This document shows, one piece after another, positions 17,221 to 22,365 of a DNA stretch of 22,365 nucleotides; the first letter of the stretch is position 1; each line of letters opens with the position of its first letter. The notes beneath the pieces were generated by a model. That model ran no database searches, was not told where the DNA came from, and worked only from the letters and a program-made list of their open reading frames with translations. A program made the translations under genes and the position numbers. The stretch is from Dicyema japonicum (lineage: Eukaryota > Dicyemida > Rhombozoa > Dicyemidae), in contig RDEW01000024.1 of assembly GCA_011109175.1 (NCBI GenBank), forward strand, positions 153,942 through 176,306. Reading direction: 5' to 3'.

Positions 17221-17427
17221 GTTGAAGTTGGGGTTAATTCCCTAATAAAGGGTCCTTATCAGCTCATTCATCTATCACTAATGTTGTTGATTAAGTGATA
17301 TCAGTGAGGCGTTTCCTCACGTAAAATTACTTCTTTTAAATCAATCAAGTGGAAAGGTCAATATATACGATTGGGACGCTTAGTCCCCTAGATGTATTTG
17401 AACTCCCTTCTAGTTCGCTCATTTTTG
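17221..17427. other. Spacer, nothing recognised
   Basis: No open frame or RNA gene seen. Confidence 0.4.
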
Positions 17428-17641
17428 TGCTGACAGGATTCGAACACTGATCCTACGTGCATCCGACACTTCAGTGTTCAAAGCTTTGAGTTTCAGATGT
17501 CTTCTGAGTCCCTCATCTTCTCCATGCACACAATAAAATGGGAGACAAGAGTTTCTATATATCATGAAGCTAAGTAGACATTCCATGCAATAGTGGTACG
17601 CCACCTCCTCGTCCTACCGACCTTCTAACCACTTGGCTGAC
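17428..17641 (-). repeat. Dispersed repeat family C, tRNA-like/SINE-like
   Basis: On the minus strand it starts gtcagccaagtggttagaag, which resembles the D-arm/A box of a tRNA, and near its other end has gtgttcgaatcctg, a match to the B-box consensus GTTCGAATCC. About 190 bases separate them, too far for a tRNA. The block cctacgtgcatccgacacttc ... gagtc ... cttctcca ... cattcc.gcaatag.ggtacg recurs at 21255-21420, and ccgaccttctaacc recurs near 21503-21530. It is a mobile short repeat, probably Pol III-derived. Confidence 0.55.
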
Positions 17642-17836
17642 TGGAGTACTTTGATGTGTAATTAAATTTTCGTTGCAGTATCAGCCTAAGGATAATTTTA
17701 AATAAAAGATAATGGAACACTTTGGTCCCCCGATAAGTACTAAATGTTTAACTTCAATCAAATAGGTGTTGAAAACTCTTACTTGATATTCAGTAAATTT
17801 ATTTATCTTATGAATATCTGAAACCACACAAGTTTT

Positions 17837-18285
17837 GTGATAATATTTGATCAAGTAGTAAATTCTATAACTCAGGTCGTGATTAGCTCTGAGTTGGACT
17901 CTAACACAGCTACTTGTCTCATCAGGATTCCTATCAGCTCTTTACCTTTTTTAGTTCCTATGACGCATCATGTGATCTACCTGTCCACGATGATGCCTAA
18001 AGTCTGGTCGGAATACAAAAAGATCTCGATCTTGAAATTAATTTGTCACACTACAACTGTGGGAACTAAATATACCTTATCGCATGTAAAGCTGGAAATC
18101 TTAGAGAACTTCTATTAGGGCACATTAAGGCATATATCAGTTTTTTTAAAGAATTCAAACCCGTAAAAAGTATAAGATCAAATCAATACATAAAATCAAT
18201 ATCTAAAGTTTTGACTGAAAATTACTTTTTTGTATCTCCCAGATATACTGACCGTAATAAACTAATTCGAAGAGACCTTGATTGA
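17837..18285 (+). pseudogene. Coding-like region in two frames, unknown (dynein-like in part?)
   Basis: The first frame (17837-18118) is open for 93 codons. A second frame is open from 18082 to the TGA at 18283-18285: ACKAGNLRELLLGHIKAYIS, FFKEFKPVKSIRSNQYIKSI, SKVLTENYFFVSPRYTDRNK. The second peptide is strongly protein-like. LRELLLxxIxAYxxFF followed by a basic stretch and FxxSP is loosely like the tail of axonemal dynein heavy chains, but this is a weak resemblance and I do not assign it. No clear short intron joins the two frames. Likely a decayed gene or element. Confidence 0.35.
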
Positions 18286-19079
18286 CTCGTTTGAGCCATA
18301 GAACTAACCACATATTTAACAATATTGCCATCTATCTATTTTCCATGAGATAAACAAAGACAATTATCTTGGATGTCACGTGTGTGGGTATCGATCTTTT
18401 AGCTACTCGCGTGGATCAGCATTTGCTTAAAAGAATATAAGGAGTTTTTGAAAACTTGCAGGTTCAGCTAAAAACACTCAATAGACCACCTATGTCTATA
18501 AATTGATAGATCCTCTAAACGAGTTGAAGTCTGTTCCACAAGGGTTCGTCACACATGTTCACGTGCTACATATCTAATACAGAGGACTGTAGCGAAGGGG
18601 TCAAAGAAGATAATAACGAAGAAATTCATCGGGGAAGTAAGGGATTAATAAGGTCACGATTATTTGAACAAACCAACTAGCAACTAACCCCCTGATCAAC
18701 GTTCCCACAATTCCAAACGGTATTCGGAGCGGAAACACTGGAATATCCTACGCTTCCTTAGTTACAACTAACGTCCACCGGAGTCTTACAATTATCCACC
18801 CAAATGAGAAGTTATACTTTTAAGATTAAGTGTTAGACAGGGGAAGTTCTAGCAATAAAACTACGCTACCAGCTCAACCTTTAGACTAATCAATTACTAT
18901 AACTGGCATAAGCAACCCAGAAGCTCAGCGAACTAGCTTCTATCTTGCTTTCATATAATCTCCGAATGCCATGGACTAAGGATGTTCAATGGTAACTGTA
19001 TACATAGAGGAACATCTGTGATTAATTGCTTCACATACAAATTGAATGTTGAGCTAGGGAAACTAATCCCTTCTTTAAG
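18286..19079. other. No firm gene; short coding-like remains
   Basis: The plus strand around 18355-18430 reads TKTIILDVTCVGIDLLATRV, then DQHLLKRI and a stop. The DVTCV piece resembles the endonuclease motif of the retroelement at 1461-2062, so this may be further retroelement debris. 18470-19079 has no sustained frame. CACGTG palindromes lie at 18377 and 18560. Confidence 0.3.
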
Positions 19080-19310
19080 TTAAATACTCCTGTCCAAAGT
19101 TATCTGGTATATACAAGTAGAATCAACAGATTCTTCAATTTGGGTATTTGAACTTAGCAAGAGTTGTCTATGACGATTTTGCTGACTATCAATCATCATA
19201 TTAATCACGTGCAAACCAATTAAACCAAATAAAGTCAATAAGTTAACTTTGGTAAGATTTGGTAGACATTTTAAAGAAACTTTAAAAATTAATAAAAATT
19301 TATCTAACAA
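19080..19310 (-). CDS. Small hypothetical protein with hydrophobic N-terminal half
   Basis: 76 codons: MLDKFLLIFKVSLKCLPNLT, then KVNLLTLFGLIGLHVINMMI (one probable membrane segment), then DSQQNRHRQLLLSSNTQIEE and a polar tail. It is divergent from TSG with 81 bases of very AT-rich sequence between the start codons, which could hold a shared promoter. Size and layout are like small single-pass mitochondrial assembly proteins, but no family signature is certain. It may be spurious in such AT-rich DNA. Confidence 0.3.
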   Translation of the reverse strand: MLDKFLLIFKVSLKCLPNLTKVNLLTLFGLIGLHVINMMIDSQQNRHRQLLLSSNTQIEESVDSTCIYQITLDRSI

Positions 19311-19391
19311 AAAAAATAATTTAAAAAATATTTAAAGTTTTAATTTGGTGAAATAAATAATATAAAAATATATCAACTTACGTATTTTTGG

Positions 19392-20060
19392 ATGTTACGT
19401 TTAATTTTGCTAGTTACTTGTGCGATATTTTGTTTAGAAGAGACTGAGGACTGCAGTTTGAGTTGTAGCAGTGTTCTATTGAAATGTAGAACACTTAAAT
19501 ATTGTGATTGTTACTACGTAAACACTCCTATAACAAAAAAGTGCCACGAAGAATGCAAAAGATGCCTGGATTACCGATTCGATGACTGCTGTGGCTGTCT
19601 CGGTTAATTTTGGAGATATTTTGAAGGAATGTGCGACCATAAGCTAAAACGGGGGGAAGAAAGGTCACGTTCTGGCGCCTGTTTGAACCCCTCGAAGGAT
19701 ATCTTCGACATATTTTTGAACAAGAACGACAGTCGTTATTTTATCTATAAATACGACAAACTCGTGGATTTGGATTATCCGCCCAAAACGATAGAATCTC
19801 TCAGACGAATACTAGATCTACCTGAAGAATCCAAGTGGTGCACTGTAATCTACTGGAATATCTGCATGACTTTCCCTCGCTGTGTGGATGTCTGTCAGAA
19901 TGTCAAGTCATTCGGGTTTTTGAGTGATTTATTTGAAAGATATCGATTTTTCGTGAATGGATGTTGTGAGTGCATCGGGGAACTTTGTATTGGCTTTGGA
20001 TCAAGGTTAATGCAATGTGCTCAATGTCCCCAAAAGCTCATCCGCAATAATGATTTGTGA
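19392..20060 (+). CDS. TWSG1-like: Twisted gastrulation (TSG) homologue, secreted BMP modulator
   Basis: TSG proteins are secreted, bind BMPs and Chordin, and tune BMP signalling outside the cell. The ATG at 19392 opens a signal peptide (MLRLILLVTCAIFCLEE). The N-terminal cysteine-rich domain follows: SLSCSSVLLKCRTLKYCDC, CHEECKRCLDYRFDDCCGCL, which continues across a 24-nt intron into GMC, matching CCDCVGMC of vertebrate TSG. The C-terminal domain has WCTVIYWNICMTFPRCVDVC and NGCCECIGELCIGFGSRLMQ, matching CTVVYFDDCMSIHQCKISC and [20 protein letters not shown]. The spliced protein has 214 residues against 223 in human. No frame break is present. An AATAAA lies 157 bases after the stop (20217). 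This is the best-preserved gene of the window and is probably functional. Confidence 0.95.
19603..19626 (+). other. TSG intron, 24 nt
   Basis: GT...AG ends (gttaat / gaag), phase 1. Its length is a multiple of three but it contains an in-frame TAA, so retention would truncate the protein after CCGCLG. Splicing gives CLG-MCDH, the conserved end of the TSG N-terminal domain. Confidence 0.93.
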
Positions 20061-20212
20061 TTTTTGAATATCCTTTACTTAGTTTTTGATAACCCCTGGA
20101 TACCTTGAAATAGGTTTTATCAAATTATTTAGGTAACCTGGGTCAAATGACCATCAATCTGTATTGCATGCCTGCAAGTGCAGTCTCTCGACTGGTAAAG
20201 CCTTAGACTCTG
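20061..20212 (+). other. TSG 3' flank
   Basis: No open frame. It includes likely 3' untranslated sequence up to the AATAAA at 20217-20222, which falls inside the start of the family B repeat. Confidence 0.4.
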
Positions 20213-20325
20213 TCTAATAAATTTCCCAGTAGGAGTAGGATGCATTCATTAAAAACATCACGTGCATGCATATCCGCTAATGTGGAACTGTTCTAGTGGA
20301 GTAGAGAAGAGCGAGATCTTTTATG
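20213..20325 (+). repeat. Dispersed repeat family B, further copy
   Basis: Shares aaatttccca, ttcatt, catatccgc, atgtggaa, agaagag and gatctttta in order with 6689-6880. It is diverged from those copies, so it was not produced by the local assembly duplication there. Confidence 0.5.
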
Positions 20326-21254
20326 GTCAGGAATTAGACTTCTTCTGATAGGGGACATCACATCGCCTCTAGGAATCGGAAAGGCAGAGTAGAAAGGAAA
20401 TATTTTGGATAAGTAGGTATCGGCATTTAAGGAATTACTATGTCCTTACTTTGTTAAGAAAGTGTTTTTTGTATTTTTGTAACTTGTTTGAGTTAACACT
20501 GAATGATGAAATAGCTCTCCCAAAACATTGACAAGTTATCACGGAGATAACTTTTAATCGGTTATTTATTCGGATTAAATGACTATCTCAAAAGACATTG
20601 GGAAGGACGAACAGATTAGTAATTTTTCAACTACTTTCTCAGCATTAGCTGCCAGTCTCTTACTGTTGTTTTATGAAGATGCAGTTATTTTCATTCCTCG
20701 AAAACAGTCTTAGATTGTAAATCAGCGTTCCCACTAAGTAAGTGAGTTGCATGACATTCCTTTTAAAGGGAAGTCAGATCATACGTTATGAGAAAAAACC
20801 TTCTCTTTTTTGGGAATAATCACGATTCCAGGACAAACCGTATGATGAAGCTAGGCATGGACACTGGGATCACTTCATTTGACGATAATTCTTATTCTTC
20901 TGTGCAGACTTATTTACTCATTACAAATTTTTTCCACACTCACATTTAGTTCATAGACATTTGAGAAGATCAAGACACATGGCTAACAGTTAGCGACAGC
21001 AATTAGCTGATAACCTGTGATCAGTCATGTGAATCACGTGTGACAGAAAACAACTAGTTAAATGTATCCGGGTCTCACTCAGAGAGACCTTCAATATCAC
21101 ACAAGCGTATACAGATTCAGTGGAAAAGCAAAAAGCATCCAGCCTTTGAAGGCGTGGGAGTCCTTCCAATGGAATGGTGGAGCAAATGATGTTGATTTGT
21201 CTTTTCACTGACGTTCATCTGATACGGATAGATTACATACGACACTCTGATAGA
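20326..21254. other. No firm gene
   Basis: One small ATG frame at 20579-20713 and a minus frame at 20990-21208, neither recognised. The rest has no sustained frame and no RNA gene that I can see. CACGTG at 21035. Confidence 0.35.
20579..20713 (+). CDS. Small hypothetical ORF (44 codons)
   Basis: MTISKDIGKDEQISNFSTTF followed by a hydrophobic stretch SALAASLLLLFY and EDAVIFIPRKQS. Single possible membrane segment, no family recognised, no promoter or splice evidence. It may be chance. Confidence 0.15.
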   Translation: MTISKDIGKDEQISNFSTTFSALAASLLLLFYEDAVIFIPRKQS

Positions 21255-21540
21255 ATGAATGGTCCTACATGCATCTGACACTTCCTTCGTTTAGAAATTC
21301 AATTTCGGATGACTCACAAGTCCACCACCTTCTCCATATTCACAAAAAAAACAAGGGAGGTTAAGTAAACATTTCCAGCAATAGAGGTACGTCACCAACT
21401 CAACCTTCCATAAATTAATAACTTTACTATGAAATTTCCATCATTAGAGCAATATTCGATGAATAATGGTCATTAATATTCCTCTTTGTCGTCCTGCCAT
21501 CCGACCGACCAATCTTCTCACATCCTTCTGTTGTGAACTT
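21255..21540 (-). repeat. Dispersed repeat family C, copy 2
   Basis: Shares cctacatgcatctgacactt, gactcacaagtcc, ccttctcca, cattcc.gcaatag.ggtacg and a displaced ccgaccgaccaatcttctc with 17428-17641. The A-box-like part is split from the body by about 80 unrelated bases and the B-box-like TTCGAAT is not preserved. Confidence 0.5.
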
Positions 21541-21780
21541 TCTTATGGAGAGTTGTGTATCTTAGATATTTTCCACTGCAGAATTAAAAGAAAACTTACT
21601 ATGGTTGTTCCATAAGAGCCAATACAGAGTTCATCAGTATGTGAATTAAGTGAGGTAAATGATTCATCCACGGAAACAACTTTTTAATTTATTAATTTTC
21701 AAAAAATATTATTTATTAATTTTTTAATAAAATATACAAAAATCCTGGCTTTAGTTCCTATGGCTGATTACTAGGTCGAA

Positions 21781-22160
21781 GGTTATCTTACAATGTTCTG
21801 TCTTTTTTCTCATGAAAATGCGATCCAACTGCCTCAAAAAACGCCAAATGCCAAGAAGTTTCTTCCACCACTTCACGAATCATACCTTAAATAGATCCCT
21901 TAAAGTGTGATTCTGGATGTAGTAAAAAAAATTAAGACAAGTGGAGACAAAGACTGAACTATGCCAAATTNGGTTATCTTACAATGTTCTGTCTTTTTTC
22001 TCATGAAAATGCGATCCACCTGCTTCAAAAAGCGCCAAATGCCAAGAATTTTCTTCCACCACTTCACGAATCATACCTTAAATGTATTCCCTAAAGTGTG
22101 ATTCTGGATGTAGTAAAAAAAATTAAGACAAGTGGAGACAAAGACTGAACTATGCCAATT
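21781..22160. repeat. 190-bp direct duplication across an N
   Basis: 21781-21970 and 21972-22160 are near-identical (both start ggttatcttacaatg and run to gccaa) with a handful of substitutions. The N at 21971 sits exactly at the junction. Allelic contigs joined end to end would look like this. Confidence 0.85.
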
Positions 22161-22365
22161 CCAATAAAGTTAGTTGATCATCTTATCAGTAACTGAACGG
22201 TATTCAATAATTAAACTATAAAAGAATACAAACGTCAGGTTAGTCAGAATGCTAGTCTGCAGACATTGAACACGTGATTGGGTTACGACTATGATCGTGA
22301 GCTCATTGTTTTAGAATAGTAATCGTATCATTACAGACTCCCATTTCCGCAGTCCTGCAAGCCGC
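22161..22365. other. Window end, nothing recognised
   Basis: No open frame or repeat seen. One CACGTG at 22271. Confidence 0.4.

Noticed and set aside
18520-18570. SVPQG as an RT palm motif B
   Set aside because: Only the short PQG core fits; the following SPLLF-type block and a YxDD box are missing.

Overview
The window looks like AT-rich animal DNA, most probably from a dicyemid mesozoan (Dicyema-like). Three genes can be recognised by protein homology. Their coding frames join only if very short GT...AG introns are removed: 24 nt in one gene, 28 nt in another, and 21, 24, 23 and 26 nt in the third. Introns this short are, as far as I know, a published peculiarity of dicyemids. The taxon assignment is inference; the introns themselves are read directly from the sequence.

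Recognisable host genes: (1) a Derlin-1 homologue (10126-10937, minus; ER membrane, ER-associated degradation) with four tiny introns, but carrying two one-base frame breaks and one in-frame stop, so it is either a pseudogene or contains assembly errors; (2) a short EVI1/PRDM16/Hamlet-type zinc-finger protein (16279-16942, minus) with two C2H2 fingers, a 28-nt intron and a PVDLS CtBP-binding motif; (3) a Twisted gastrulation (TSG) homologue (19392-20060, plus), a secreted BMP modulator, intact after removal of a 24-nt intron. Genes 1 and 3 end in recognisable family-specific C-termini. Several other stretches look coding but are not recognised (8732-8883, 14143-14542, 15886-16161, 17837-18285), most of them with frame breaks.

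Layout: 1-1448 AT-rich with one dispersed repeat; 1461-2062 a 5'-truncated retroposed end of a restriction-like-endonuclease retroelement with poly(A) tail and 12-bp target duplication; 2416-2724 a 157-bp tandem duplication; 2834-6020 two related decayed APE-type LINE copies, the second with an internal 153-bp in-frame duplication and a displaced endonuclease fragment; 6026-7960 duplications and short assembly joins; 8732-9400 an orphan exon and a second-lineage reverse-transcriptase fragment; 10126-10937 Derlin; 11121-12115 a 2A-like LINE start and dispersed repeats; 12400-13628 a pogo/Tigger-type DNA transposon with TIRs and TA duplication; 13806-14542 decayed unknown coding sequence; 15064-15210 a 21-bp minisatellite; 16279-16942 zinc-finger gene; 17428-17641 and 21255-21540 a SINE-like repeat; 19392-20060 TSG; 20213-22365 repeats and unexplained sequence.

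The genes do not form an operon or pathway: they are separate eukaryotic genes spaced by transposon debris. All five N characters lie exactly between near-identical direct repeats, which marks them as assembly joins. The palindrome CACGTG occurs 21 times, roughly nine times more often than base composition predicts.
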